A stretch of 64,000 nucleotides of DNA, taken from the NCBI GenBank assembly GCA_027013225.1, contig JALUXU010000057.1, positions 99,296-163,295 on the forward strand, read 5' to 3'. Position 1 is the stretch's first letter, and the number at the start of each line of letters is the position of its first letter. This DNA comes from Acidihalobacter sp. (GTDB taxonomy: Bacteria > Pseudomonadota > Gammaproteobacteria > DSM-5130 > Acidihalobacteraceae). The translations under genes were made by a program, and so were the position numbers. This document shows, piece after piece, positions 9,560-17,348 of the stretch. Under the pieces are notes generated by a model that was not told where the DNA came from, did not search any database, and saw nothing but the letters and a program-made list of their open reading frames with translations.

Positions 9560-10315
9560 TCAGCGGGGAAGGCGTTGATTGTCGAGTTGACGAATGGTAA
9601 GCCCCAGGAAAGTCAGCGCGAAGAGTAGATAATAGGCCAGCGCGCGAGTGGAAAATTCCCCCCGCAAAAACGGCAGATAATGGCTGAAATGGGAAATGTA
9701 GACGAACAGCTGGCTCTGTGTTCCCTGGGCGGTGCCGGCGACATAGAAGACGAACAGCAGGAGTAGAAAGCCAAAACCGCCGACGGCCGCCAGGGCGGGC
9801 TGGCGGGTGAGACTGGAGATATACAATCCGGCGGCGGCGAAGGAAGCGGTCAACAGGAAAAGACCCAATATTTGCGCTTGGAGATGGCCCCAGTCGAGCG
9901 ACGTGCCGAGGCTGAGGGAGAGCGGCATGAGCGTGATCATGGCGATCATGACGGATAGGAAAGCCACCAGCCCGAAGTACTTGCCCAGCACGATCTCGCT
10001 GACGGAAAGCGGCGCGGCGATCAGCAGGGCCATGCTGCCGGTCTGGTATTCCTCGCTGAAGCCGCGCATGGTCAAAATCGGTGTAATTCCCAGCATGATC
10101 ACGCCTGCCCACAGGAAGAACGGCGTCAGCACGAGGCTGACGACGCCGGGCGCATTCGCCATTCCCGCCAGCTTCGGCATGACGTTATCGATGTAGTTTT
10201 GCACGGCGGTAAGAAACAAAAAGGCGAGTATCAGCTGAACGAGGGCGAGAATCGACCAGGCCAACGGCGAATAGAACAAACGCCGCAGCTCATGGCGGGC
10301 GATGACCAAAATCAT
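9560..10315 (-). CDS. GldF-like ABC transporter permease
   Basis: A 251-residue polytopic protein with six predicted membrane helices. The N-terminus VIARHELRRLFYSPLAW is typical of ABC-2 permeases. The motif GFSEEYQTGSMALLIAAPL is the conserved cytoplasmic segment of the NosY/GldF group. The start at 10315 overlaps the ATPase stop as ATGA, indicating coupled translation. The short C-terminus ends shortly after the last helix. Confidence 0.87.
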   Translation of the reverse strand: MILVIARHELRRLFYSPLAWSILALVQLILAFLFLTAVQNYIDNVMPKLAGMANAPGVVSLVLTPFFLWAGVIMLGITPILTMRGFSEEYQTGSMALLIAAPLSVSEIVLGKYFGLVAFLSVMIAMITLMPLSLSLGTSLDWGHLQAQILGLFLLTASFAAAGLYISSLTRQPALAAVGGFGFLLLLFVFYVAGTAQGTQSQLFVYISHFSHYLPFLRGEFSTRALAYYLLFALTFLGLTIRQLDNQRLPR

Positions 10316-11253
10316 GCCGTGGCCTCCTCTTGACCGTCGGCGTGCAGAACGCGAAGAAAAATCTGTTCCAGGGAATCCTGCTGAAGGCATAACTCCCTTA
10401 GTTTCCAGCCGTTCATGCAGGCGGCCTGCACCAGCGCATCGGCGCTGCCGGCATCAGTTTTGGCCTGCAACAAAAATCGGCCCTCCCCAAGCGATCGAAC
10501 GCCCGAGATTCCGGCCACGCGGCCCAGGGTGTGGGCGTCGGGCGGATTGGAGAAAGTGACGCGCCAGGTGTTGGCAAAAGCGGCGAGGCGGGCCAGCGAG
10601 TCGCTGTAAACCGGACGGCCGCGATCGAGAATGCATACGCGATCGCAGACGGTTTGCACCTCAGCCAAAATATGAGTGGAAAGAATCACGGCGTGCTCGT
10701 TTCGCAATTCGCTGATCAGCGCGCGTATCTCTTTTATCTGCAAGGGATCGAGTCCCACCGTGGGCTCATCGAGAATGATCAGCGGCGGTTGATGGATAAG
10801 CGCCTGAGCGATGCCCACGCGTTGGCGAAAGCCCTTGGAAAGAGTGCCGATGAGGGCGCGGCCGGCCTTGTCCAGGGCCGTGCGCTGTTTGGCGCGTTTC
10901 ATGGCCTCGGGCACTTCGGCGCGGCGCAGGCCATGGAGGCGGGCGCAATAGCGCAAGTACTCGTCGATGCTCAGGTCGTCGTAGAGCGGCGGATTCTCGG
11001 GCAGATAACCGAGCCGCTGCTTGGCCTGCAGAGGGCGTTCCAGCAGATCAATGCCGTCGATTTCGACGCGCCCGCCGCTGGGCGCGAGGCCGCCGCTGAG
11101 CAGATTCAGAGTGGTGGTCTTTCCGGCGCCATTGGGGCCGAGCAAGCCAAGCACCTCGCCGACATTCAATCGCAGGGAAAAAGCCTCGATGGCGCGGTGG
11201 CGCCCATAGTAACGGGACAGGTTCTCGGCAAGCAAAAGGGGCGCTGCGCTCAT
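10312..11253 (-). CDS. GldA-like ABC transporter ATP-binding protein
   Basis: The 313-residue ATPase of the Gld-type exporter. Walker A is GPNGAGKTT, the signature is LSKGFRQRVG, Walker B is LIILDEPT, and the H-loop is STHIL. The order and length fit DrrA/GldA-type importless ABC-2 ATPases with a C-terminal regulatory tail. It is the first gene of the operon gldA-gldF-gldG-DUF4340, possibly continuing to the chorismatase and mipA-like genes. A divergent desaturase gene begins 233 bp away, so promoters probably lie in 11254-11486. Confidence 0.9.
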   Translation of the reverse strand: MSAAPLLLAENLSRYYGRHRAIEAFSLRLNVGEVLGLLGPNGAGKTTTLNLLSGGLAPSGGRVEIDGIDLLERPLQAKQRLGYLPENPPLYDDLSIDEYLRYCARLHGLRRAEVPEAMKRAKQRTALDKAGRALIGTLSKGFRQRVGIAQALIHQPPLIILDEPTVGLDPLQIKEIRALISELRNEHAVILSTHILAEVQTVCDRVCILDRGRPVYSDSLARLAAFANTWRVTFSNPPDAHTLGRVAGISGVRSLGEGRFLLQAKTDAGSADALVQAACMNGWKLRELCLQQDSLEQIFLRVLHADGQEEATA

Positions 11254-11486
11254 GTGGACTCGGAATGTTCAAAAGGGGCCGATCGCGCCGCCGCGTGGAC
11301 AGACGGGCGCGTCAGGGATTATATTCGCAAATGCGCCTGGAAATGCATCTGCCCCATCAATCCGCCGCATCAGGGAAAATCCGCGGCGGCGAAGGAATGG
11401 GCGGCGGCGTGTTTCCATGCGCATGGATGGCGGTTTTCGCCATGAATCTAGAGTTTGGTTGCAACACTGTAGGTAATAAATTGAGT

Positions 11487-12680
11487 ATGTCCTGGTTTTA
11501 CGGTTTTATCACTCTCCCCTGGTGGGGCTATCTTCTGGTCGCGCTGGCCTTGACCCATGTCACCATCGTCAGCGTGACGCTGTTTCTGCATCGTTCGCAG
11601 GCGCATCGCGCCTTGGACATGCATCCTGCGCTCGCCCATTTCTTCCGCTTCTGGTTGTGGCTCACGACCAGCATGATCACACGGGAATGGGTGGCGGTGC
11701 ACCGCAAGCATCACGCCAAATGCGAAACCCCCGACGATCCCCACAGCCCGTACCACAAGGGTATCGGCAAGGTGCTGCTCGAAGGCGCCGAACTCTATGG
11801 GGAGGAAGCATCGAAACAGGAAACCCTGGAAAAGTATGGCCGCGGCACGCCCGACGACTGGCTGGAGCGGCATCTTTATACGCGCCGCCATATGCTCGGA
11901 ATCGTGCTCATGGCGGTCATCGATCTGCTCCTGTTCGGCGTTGTCGGCATCGTCATCTGGGCGGTGCAAATGATCTGGATCCCCTTCTGGGCGGCGGGCG
12001 TCATCAACGGCCTGGGGCATTGGTGGGGATACCGCAACTATGAAACCGAGGACGGATCGACCAATCTGTCGCCCGTCGGCATTCTCATCGGTGGCGAGGA
12101 GCTGCACAACAATCATCACGCCTTTCCGGGTTCGGCCCGCTTTTCGCTCAAGCCGTGGGAATTCGACATCGGCTGGATGTATTTGAGCGTCCTGCGCCGC
12201 TTGGGGCTGGTGAGGATCAAGAAAGTGGCGCCGAAGGTGATCGTCGATCCGGACAAGAAAGGCATCGACCTGGAAACCGCGAGGGCCGTCGTCATCGCCC
12301 ATCTGGATCTGAGCGCGCGTTATGCGCGCGAGGTCATGCTGCCCGTGCTGCGGCAGGAATTTGCCCGCGCCGACGCGTCCTGCCGCGCATTGCTCAAACG
12401 AGGGCGGCGGGTGCTGATGCGCGATGAAAGCCGCCTGGATGAGCGCGGTCGCAGCCGTCTCGCCATGACTCTGCAGGCCAGCGAAACGCTCAGGACCGTT
12501 TACGAGTACCGGCGGCGGCTGCGGGCGCTGTGGTCGTCCCGCACCCAGGGCACCGAGGCATTGCTGGCATCGATTCAGCAATGGTGCGCCGAGGCCGAAG
12601 CCAGTGGCATCCAGGCGCTGCAGGAGTTCGCGCGCGTGTTGCGCGGCTATTCGCTCAGGCCGGCAAGCAGCGTATCCTGA
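11487..12680 (+). CDS. Membrane fatty acyl desaturase (delta-9 type)
   Basis: A membrane di-iron desaturase that inserts a double bond into acyl chains. The three histidine boxes are HRSQAH, HRKHH and HNNHH, in the expected order and spacing, with four predicted membrane helices. The ATG at 11487 (MSWFYGF) gives 397 residues. The reading frame extends upstream to 11265 without recognisable sequence. Beyond the desaturase core (about 250 residues) is a basic, helical C-terminal extension rich in Arg and Leu, a known variant among beta- and gammaproteobacterial members. The preceding genes are divergent. Confidence 0.9.
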   Translation: MSWFYGFITLPWWGYLLVALALTHVTIVSVTLFLHRSQAHRALDMHPALAHFFRFWLWLTTSMITREWVAVHRKHHAKCETPDDPHSPYHKGIGKVLLEGAELYGEEASKQETLEKYGRGTPDDWLERHLYTRRHMLGIVLMAVIDLLLFGVVGIVIWAVQMIWIPFWAAGVINGLGHWWGYRNYETEDGSTNLSPVGILIGGEELHNNHHAFPGSARFSLKPWEFDIGWMYLSVLRRLGLVRIKKVAPKVIVDPDKKGIDLETARAVVIAHLDLSARYAREVMLPVLRQEFARADASCRALLKRGRRVLMRDESRLDERGRSRLAMTLQASETLRTVYEYRRRLRALWSSRTQGTEALLASIQQWCAEAEASGIQALQEFARVLRGYSLRPASSVS

Positions 12681-12697
12681 GTTTGGCGGATGAACTG

Positions 12698-12821
12698 CTC
12701 CCGCCAACCTTGCGTTATGGCGGGAGTTTCGTGCTTCACTGCGGTGAAACCTCCACCGCTCCACACCCCGGACGGTTCCCGCCCGGCCCCTTGCGGGGAG
12801 CAAAAGCCGGACTCAGCGGCT
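12698..12821 (+). other. Run of four short hairpins after the desaturase gene
   Basis: The 303-bp interval 12681-12983 has no supported gene. Inside it, four perfect inverted repeats follow in series: an 8-bp stem at 12698-12705/12719-12726, a 5-bp stem at 12735-12739/12744-12748, a 4-bp stem at 12787-12790/12795-12798, and a 5-bp stem at 12805-12809/12817-12821. They could be part of a structured transcript, or a remnant of a mobile-element end. The identity is unknown. Confidence 0.35.
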
Positions 12822-12912
12822 AATTACATTTCCAGCCAACGCAACAACACCCGTGCCGCATTCTCGTCCCGGCCACAAGCGGCGCGGCGGCGCTGTCTGG
12901 TAGCAATACGGC

Positions 12913-12955
12913 GCCCACAAAAAACCCGGCCTTGCGCGCCGGGCTTTTTGTGGGC
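12913..12955. terminator. Bidirectional rho-independent terminator
   Basis: GCCCACAAAAAACCCGG and its complement CCGGGCTTTTTGTGGGC enclose a short loop. The arms carry A- and T-tracts on both sides of the GC stem, so the hairpin can work in both directions: for rpmBG on the minus strand and for plus-strand transcription leaving the desaturase region. Confidence 0.85.
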
Positions 12956-12983
12956 CGCGTGCCGCTCGGGCGTAAGGCGGCGC

Positions 12984-13151
12984 TCACTTGATTTTGGCTT
13001 CCTTATAGATCACATGCTTGCGTACCACGGGATCGTATTTCTTGATCTCCATTTTTTCAGGCATGTTCCGCTTGTTCTTGGTCGTGGTATAGAAATGCCC
13101 CGTGCCGGCGGAAGAAACCAAACGTATTTTCTCGCGAGGACCTTTAGCCAT
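12984..13151 (-). CDS. rpmG: 50S ribosomal protein L33
   Basis: A 55-residue basic protein starting [18 protein letters not shown] and containing [11 protein letters not shown] and the end VIYKEAKIK, diagnostic of L33. It lacks the Cys pairs of the zinc-binding L33 form, so it is the C-minus type. GGAGG stands 7 bases before the ATG at 13151. It follows rpmB by 11 bp, giving the classic rpmBG operon, and a strong terminator lies 29 bp past its end. Confidence 0.97.
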   Translation of the reverse strand: MAKGPREKIRLVSSAGTGHFYTTTKNKRNMPEKMEIKKYDPVVRKHVIYKEAKIK

Positions 13152-13162
13152 GATTCACCTCC

Positions 13163-13399
13163 TCAGATTTTCTCGCCGCGGGCGCGGATGTCGGCCAGTA
13201 CCGCTTCGATGCCCTTCTTGTCTATGATGCGCATTCCCTTGGAAGAAACGCGCAGCCTGATCCAGCGGTTTTCGCTGCCCACCCAGAACCGGTGGGTATG
13301 CAGATTGGGCAGAAAGCGGCGGCGGGTCTTGTTGTGGGCGTGGGAAACGTTGTTTCCGACCATCGGGCGCTTGCCCGTGACTTGGCAGACTCTAGCCAT
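13163..13399 (-). CDS. rpmB: 50S ribosomal protein L28
   Basis: A 78-residue basic protein, the usual proteobacterial length, with the L28 hallmarks [32 protein letters not shown], and [16 protein letters not shown]. It is the first gene of rpmBG. A PAP2-family gene diverges from it, and the intergenic space is about 77 bp, so both promoters must sit close together. Confidence 0.98.
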   Translation of the reverse strand: MARVCQVTGKRPMVGNNVSHAHNKTRRRFLPNLHTHRFWVGSENRWIRLRVSSKGMRIIDKKGIEAVLADIRARGEKI

Positions 13400-13476
13400 T
13401 GCGTATCACTCCAGAAGCCGTAAGCGGAAAGGATGGGAATGGTAGTCGATAAGCGCTTTGAACGCAAGGATTGAAC

Positions 13477-14271
13477 TTGACAGGATTGAAGACGACAAAT
13501 GTCGGCCAGCGCGGGGACAGCGCTTGGATCTGGATGCCGCCCTTGCTGGCCCTGCTCGGCGGCGTGGCGCTGTTTCTCTGTGGCGGCAACGCGAGCCTGC
13601 TGCGTTTCATCAACGGCTGGTCGGCGTGGAGCGGCGATGCCCTGTGGGCGGATCTCACCGTGCTCGGCAACGGCGTGGTGGTCCTGGCTCTGTTGCTGCC
13701 CTGGCTTTCCTGGCGGCCTTCGATCGCGCGCGCCGGATTCATTGCCGCCGTGCCGGCCGGCCTGTGGGCCGGAGTGCTCAAGCCATTGTTCAACGTGCCG
13801 CGTCCGCCGGCCGTGCTGTCTCCCGAGGCGCTGCATGTCATCGGGCCGGCGCTGCGCGCGCATGCCTTTCCCTCCGGGCATACGACGGCGATTTTCGCCT
13901 TCGCGGCGGTGCTGGCCCTGAGCCTGCGTGGCCCCCCCTGGCGCTGGGCCTTGCTGACATTGGCCGTTCTGGTGGGATTGTCGCGCTGCGTGGTGGGCGT
14001 GCACTGGCCACTGGACGTGTTCGGCGGCGCTTTCGGCGGTTGGCTGTCGGGCTGGGCCGGCGTGGCGCTGGAAAAACGCTGGAGAACGCCGCTCTCACGG
14101 CGACCTGTGGGCTTCGTAATGGGGCTTGTTTGTCTGGGCGCGTGTTTTTCCTTGTACGCATGGGATGCCGGTTATGCGCTCGCCCGGGCATGGCTCTGGG
14201 TGTTGGCCAGCAGCGCGCTGATCTCGTGGGGATTGGGCGCGTTTCCGATCGACCGCAGGAAAAAAACGTAA
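13477..14271 (+). CDS. PAP2-family membrane phosphatase
   Basis: A polytopic phosphatase of about 264 residues. It has the three PAP2 signature motifs: KPLFNVPRP, the PSGHT motif with the catalytic-site His, and SRCVVGVHWPLDVFGG with the nucleophile His. Members dephosphorylate lipid phosphates such as undecaprenyl pyrophosphate or phosphatidylglycerophosphate on the periplasmic side. The start is a TTG: AAGGA at 13466-13470 is best spaced for TTG 13477, though TTG 13471 and 13486 are in frame. The substrate cannot be read from the sequence. Confidence 0.85.
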   Translation: MTGLKTTNVGQRGDSAWIWMPPLLALLGGVALFLCGGNASLLRFINGWSAWSGDALWADLTVLGNGVVVLALLLPWLSWRPSIARAGFIAAVPAGLWAGVLKPLFNVPRPPAVLSPEALHVIGPALRAHAFPSGHTTAIFAFAAVLALSLRGPPWRWALLTLAVLVGLSRCVVGVHWPLDVFGGAFGGWLSGWAGVALEKRWRTPLSRRPVGFVMGLVCLGACFSLYAWDAGYALARAWLWVLASSALISWGLGAFPIDRRKKT

Positions 14272-14324
14272 CGGCAAGGAATCGTAAGTGTGTGTTCGGG
14301 CGCGTCTTGGCGCCCCATGGCGCA

Positions 14325-14357
14325 CAAAAAAAAGCGGGCCCGGTTGCCCGGGCCCGC
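14325..14357 (-). terminator. Rho-independent terminator of the porin gene
   Basis: A 10-bp perfect GC stem (14334-14343 with 14348-14357) with a 4-nt loop, followed on the minus strand by a long T-run (A-run at 14325-14333 on the plus strand). It lies 28 bp beyond the porin stop. Confidence 0.9.
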
Positions 14358-14385
14358 CGATAGTCGCGCTACGCCTTCCTGTGGA

Positions 14386-15468
14386 TCAGAAGTAGTAGTT
14401 GGCGCCGAGGGCCACGGTGGTGTTGGCCTTGGCTCCCGTGCCAGTCAATAGGCGGCTGTTCACATATTTGTTGTTGTGCGACACCTCGAAGGTCACCTGC
14501 AAGGGCTTGGCGATGTTGTAGAACACGCCGGCGGTGGTGCGGGCGGCCCACTTGTCGCTGATATGTTTCCACTTCATGGCGCTGTATTGCAGGTAGCCAT
14601 ACAGCGGCCCCATGCTCACGGAACCCTGGAGGGCATAGGATCGGACGTTCTTGTCGTTGTTGGCTCCGGTCACTGCCTTCGGCCCGGAGGTATTCGGCTT
14701 GGCCTGCTGGTAGTTGGCGTCCACGGCGAACATGCCGAACTTGTAGCCGCCGGCCAGGCCCCAGACGTCTTTGACGGATCCGAAGTTATAGTTGTTCTGC
14801 GGAATACCCATGTAGGCGGCCGACACGTACCAGTCGTTGGTGGCGTACTTGACGCCGATCTGCCCCACGCCCTGCTGCTTGCCGTACTGCGGAGCCGATT
14901 TATCATACGTACCGATGTCAGCATAGGCCACGCCGCCTACGAAGCCGTGGTAGTTCGGCGACACATAGGCGATGGCGTTCACGCGCGACTTATAGCCACC
15001 CAAGGATCCGGAAGCCAAAGCGATCGGGTTCAAGGGGCCGGACACGACATTCGGGGTGTCAGTGGGTTGCTCGATCAAGCTGTAGAGCAGACCATGCTGA
15101 CGGCCGGCGATGACGGTACCGAAATCGCCCTTGACGCCGAAGTAACCCAGGCGTGTCTTAACCTGGCCTTTTTGTTCATTGTAAGGGCTGGTGCCGTCGT
15201 TGGCGGAACCGTTATTGAACGTGTTGACGCCCAGTTCCAGCTTGTAGAAGCCGGTCAGTCCGTTGCCCAGGTCGTTGCTGCCCTTGAGGCCGATGCGCGA
15301 GCCGTTGTCGAAGAACGACGTGCTGGACTTGCCGCTGTCAGTGGTCTTGCTTGCATAAGTCATACCCAGTTCGACCGCGCCATACAGGGTACTGCTGGCG
15401 TAGGAAGCCGCCGGCGCGGCGACCACGGCGGCGACGGCCGCGGCGATGAGTGTCTTTTTCATGTTCAT
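14386..15468 (-). CDS. Gram-negative trimeric porin (Porin_4 type)
   Basis: A 360-residue outer-membrane porin. GGAG 8 bases upstream supports the ATG at 15468 (MNMKKT). A signal peptide ending AASYA is followed by the mature start SSTLYGAVELGMTY. The blocks SRIGLKGSNDLGNGL and GYFGVKGDFGTVIAGRQ are the typical porin eyelet-side motifs of beta- and gammaproteobacterial porins, and the protein ends in the Phe needed for outer-membrane assembly. It forms a single-gene transcription unit with its own promoter (15542-15570) and terminator. Confidence 0.93.
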   Translation of the reverse strand: MNMKKTLIAAAVAAVVAAPAASYASSTLYGAVELGMTYASKTTDSGKSSTSFFDNGSRIGLKGSNDLGNGLTGFYKLELGVNTFNNGSANDGTSPYNEQKGQVKTRLGYFGVKGDFGTVIAGRQHGLLYSLIEQPTDTPNVVSGPLNPIALASGSLGGYKSRVNAIAYVSPNYHGFVGGVAYADIGTYDKSAPQYGKQQGVGQIGVKYATNDWYVSAAYMGIPQNNYNFGSVKDVWGLAGGYKFGMFAVDANYQQAKPNTSGPKAVTGANNDKNVRSYALQGSVSMGPLYGYLQYSAMKWKHISDKWAARTTAGVFYNIAKPLQVTFEVSHNNKYVNSRLLTGTGAKANTTVALGANYYF

Positions 15469-15541
15469 CTCAAATTCTCCGTGTGTAGAGGAATGTTTCA
15501 CTATCGAAAACCAGAGCCCTTCTTTTTCGAGGACGGTGCGA

Positions 15542-15570
15542 TTTATAAGACCCGCGAAGTTTTTCTTCAA
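15542..15570 (-). promoter_or_regulatory. Putative sigma70 promoter of the porin gene
   Basis: On the minus strand TTGAAG (15565-15570) and TATAAA (15542-15547) are separated by 17 bp. The predicted 5' leader would be about 67 nt. A perfect inverted repeat lies 37 bp further upstream. Confidence 0.65.
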
Positions 15571-15606
15571 TAGGGTGCAAGGAAAAAATCACACAAAATT
15601 TTACCT

Positions 15607-15626
15607 CTGTTGCATTTTTGCAACAG
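15607..15626. repeat. 7-bp perfect inverted repeat upstream of the porin promoter
   Basis: CTGTTGC, six A/T bases, then GCAACAG. It lies 37 bp beyond the -35 box of the porin promoter and has the shape of a dimeric operator. On the plus strand it is followed by TTTT and could also be a weak hairpin. No regulator can be named. Confidence 0.4.
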
Positions 15627-15724
15627 TTTTGGCGCTTGGCCAGGCGCATGCTTTTCCCGGGCGTCAAGGCGCCCGGTCCGCGGTTTCCTGAACACTCGGG
15701 GCGCATGTAAAGCCGTCACGCACA

Positions 15725-15748
15725 GAAAAGACCCGCCGGGGCGGCGGG
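15725..15748 (-). terminator. Terminator following tRNA-Gln
   Basis: On the minus strand CCCGCC, a 5-nt GC loop and GGCGGG are followed by TCTTTT. It lies 10 bp beyond the tRNA 3' end, so it probably ends the rplM-rpsI-tRNA transcript. Confidence 0.75.
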
Positions 15749-15757
15749 CCTTTGGTT

Positions 15758-15831
15758 TGGCTGGGGAACCAGGATTCGAACCTGGATTAACGGAGTCAGA
15801 GTCCGCTGTCCTGCCGTTAGACGATTCCCCA
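15758..15831 (-). tRNA. tRNA-Gln (anticodon CTG)
   Basis: Read on the minus strand, the acceptor TGGGGAA pairs with TTCCCCA, the anticodon loop is CTCTGAC with anticodon CTG, and the T-arm is CCAGG-TTCGAAT-CCTGG. The discriminator G and CCA are encoded. The 5' end begins only 13 bp after rpsI, without an obvious promoter between, so it is probably processed from the rplM-rpsI transcript. Confidence 0.95.
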
Positions 15832-15844
15832 AATCACGTCTGCG

Positions 15845-16237
15845 TCAGCGCTTGGAGTATTGCGGCGCGCGGCGGGCCTTGTGAAGTCCGACTTTCTTGC
15901 GCTCGACTTCGCGCGCGTCGCGGGTCAGGAAGCCGTGCTTGCGCAGCGTCGCGCGCAGGGTTTCATCGTATTGCTGCAGGGCGCGGGCGATGCCGAGGCG
16001 GATGGCGCCGGCCTGACCGCTGGAGCCGCCGCCGGTGACGGTGACGGTGACGTCGAAGCGATCACCCAGTTCGGTGGCGTCAAGCGGTTGACGGGTGATC
16101 ATGCGCGCGGTTTCGCGCCCGAAGTATTCGTCTATGGGTTTGGCGTTGACGACGATGCGGCCGCTGCCGGGGCGCAGGAAGACGCGCGCCGAGGCGCTTT
16201 TTCGTCGTCCGGTGCCGTAATACTGAGTGTGTGCCAT
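15845..16237 (-). CDS. rpsI: 30S ribosomal protein S9
   Basis: A 130-residue basic protein with [19 protein letters not shown] near the start, [19 protein letters not shown] in the middle, and the invariant C-terminal tail ending QYSKR, whose last Arg contacts P-site tRNA. It follows rplM by 21 bp, the universal rplM-rpsI pair. Confidence 0.98.
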   Translation of the reverse strand: MAHTQYYGTGRRKSASARVFLRPGSGRIVVNAKPIDEYFGRETARMITRQPLDATELGDRFDVTVTVTGGGSSGQAGAIRLGIARALQQYDETLRATLRKHGFLTRDAREVERKKVGLHKARRAPQYSKR

Positions 16238-16258
16238 GAGTGTCGGTCCTGATGCGAA

Positions 16259-16687
16259 TTAGATGTCTAGCGGGGTGGGTTGCTGGGCGGCGTGTTTGTG
16301 CTCGCTGCCGGCGTAGATCTTCAGCTTGCGGAACATGGCGCGCCCCAGGGGATTGCGCGGCAGCATGCCCTTGACGGCGAGGCGCAGTACGCGGGTGGGG
16401 TCGCGTTCCATCATTTTCTCGAAGCTGGCGGATTTCATGTTGCCGATGTAGCCGGTATGGCGGTAATACATCTTGTCTTTGGCCTTGTGGCCGGTCACGC
16501 GCAATTTTTCGGCGTTCACGACGATGATGTAATCGCCGGTATCCACGTGCGGGGTGTATTCGGGCTTGTGTTTGCCGCGCAGGCGGCGGGCGATTTCGCT
16601 GGCCAGACGCCCGAGGGTTTTCCCGCTGGCGTCGATGAGGTACCAGTCGCGGCGGACTTCGGCCGGTTTTGCGCTGTAGGTTTTCAT
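16259..16687 (-). CDS. rplM: 50S ribosomal protein L13
   Basis: The start at 16687 ([13 protein letters not shown]) gives 142 residues, the same as E. coli L13. An upstream in-frame codon at 16699 is not needed. It contains [16 protein letters not shown], the [18 protein letters not shown] block, and the signature [16 protein letters not shown]. It is the first gene of rplM-rpsI-tRNA-Gln. The 141-bp interval 16688-16828 should contain its promoter. Confidence 0.98.
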   Translation of the reverse strand: MKTYSAKPAEVRRDWYLIDASGKTLGRLASEIARRLRGKHKPEYTPHVDTGDYIIVVNAEKLRVTGHKAKDKMYYRHTGYIGNMKSASFEKMMERDPTRVLRLAVKGMLPRNPLGRAMFRKLKIYAGSEHKHAAQQPTPLDI

Positions 16688-16828
16688 AGTCGGACTCACT
16701 GCTTCAGGGTACGAACCGTCGAAGGGAAAAGTCCTCCCCCCGATAAAGGAGCGGAATGATAACCGCTGGATTCTTCGCGCGCAAGCTCAACGCCCGTGAA
16801 CGGCTGTTGCCGATGAACGGTTTTGCTT

Positions 16829-17338
16829 TCATGGCTTGTTGCGGCGGGAAGGGCGCGGCCCGCGGGGCGAAGCCGGCTTGAACAGGGCGGCGGCGAGCAT
16901 GACGGCGCCAAGGGTGATGGCGGAGTCGGCCAGATTGAAGGTCGGCCAGGCCCAGTGGCGGTAATAGAGCTGGATGAAGTCGATCACATGGCCGCGCAGC
17001 AGCCGGTCGAGCGCATTGCCCCAGGCGCCGCCGAGAATCAGCGCCAGCGCGGCGGCGGTCCAGTGGTCGCGGGCGTCGAGGCGCCGCATCCAGCCGATGA
17101 GAAAAGCGCTGACGGCGAGCGCCAATCCAATGAAGAACCAGCGCGGCCAGCCGCCGGCCTGGCTGAGGAAACTGAAAGCCGCACCGCGGTTGTAGACCAG
17201 CAGCAGATTGAAACCGGGGAACACGGGGCGGGGCACGCCATACGCCAGAAAGTGCTGGGCGGCCCATTTGCTGAGCTGGTCGAGGCCCAGCACGAGGATG
17301 GACAGGCCCAGCCAGCGCAGCCTGGAAAGCCTTCGCAT
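16829..17338 (-). CDS. lspA: Lipoprotein signal peptidase (signal peptidase II)
   Basis: An aspartic peptidase of the inner membrane that cleaves prolipoproteins at the lipobox Cys. The start at 17338 gives 169 residues and four membrane helices. Family motifs are DQLSKWAAQHF, the VYNRGAAFS box, GGAWGNALDRLLRG with the first catalytic Asp, and WPTFNLADSAI with the second. It lies 10 bp after ileS, and the order ribF-ileS-lspA is conserved in many proteobacteria. Substrates in this window would include the small lipoproteins at 4.7-5.2 and 50.1 kb. Confidence 0.96.
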   Translation of the reverse strand: MRRLSRLRWLGLSILVLGLDQLSKWAAQHFLAYGVPRPVFPGFNLLLVYNRGAAFSFLSQAGGWPRWFFIGLALAVSAFLIGWMRRLDARDHWTAAALALILGGAWGNALDRLLRGHVIDFIQLYYRHWAWPTFNLADSAITLGAVMLAAALFKPASPRGPRPSRRNKP

Positions 17339-17348
17339 GGCCGCGCTT

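Noticed and set aside
6238..11253. Complete aryl-polyene or xanthomonadin cluster around the chorismatase
   Set aside because: No ketosynthase, dehydratase or acyl-carrier genes are seen in the window.
11448..12803. 451-codon open frame antisense to the desaturase gene
   Set aside because: The sense strand has all three His boxes; the antisense protein is low-complexity, rich in Gln, Arg and Ala.
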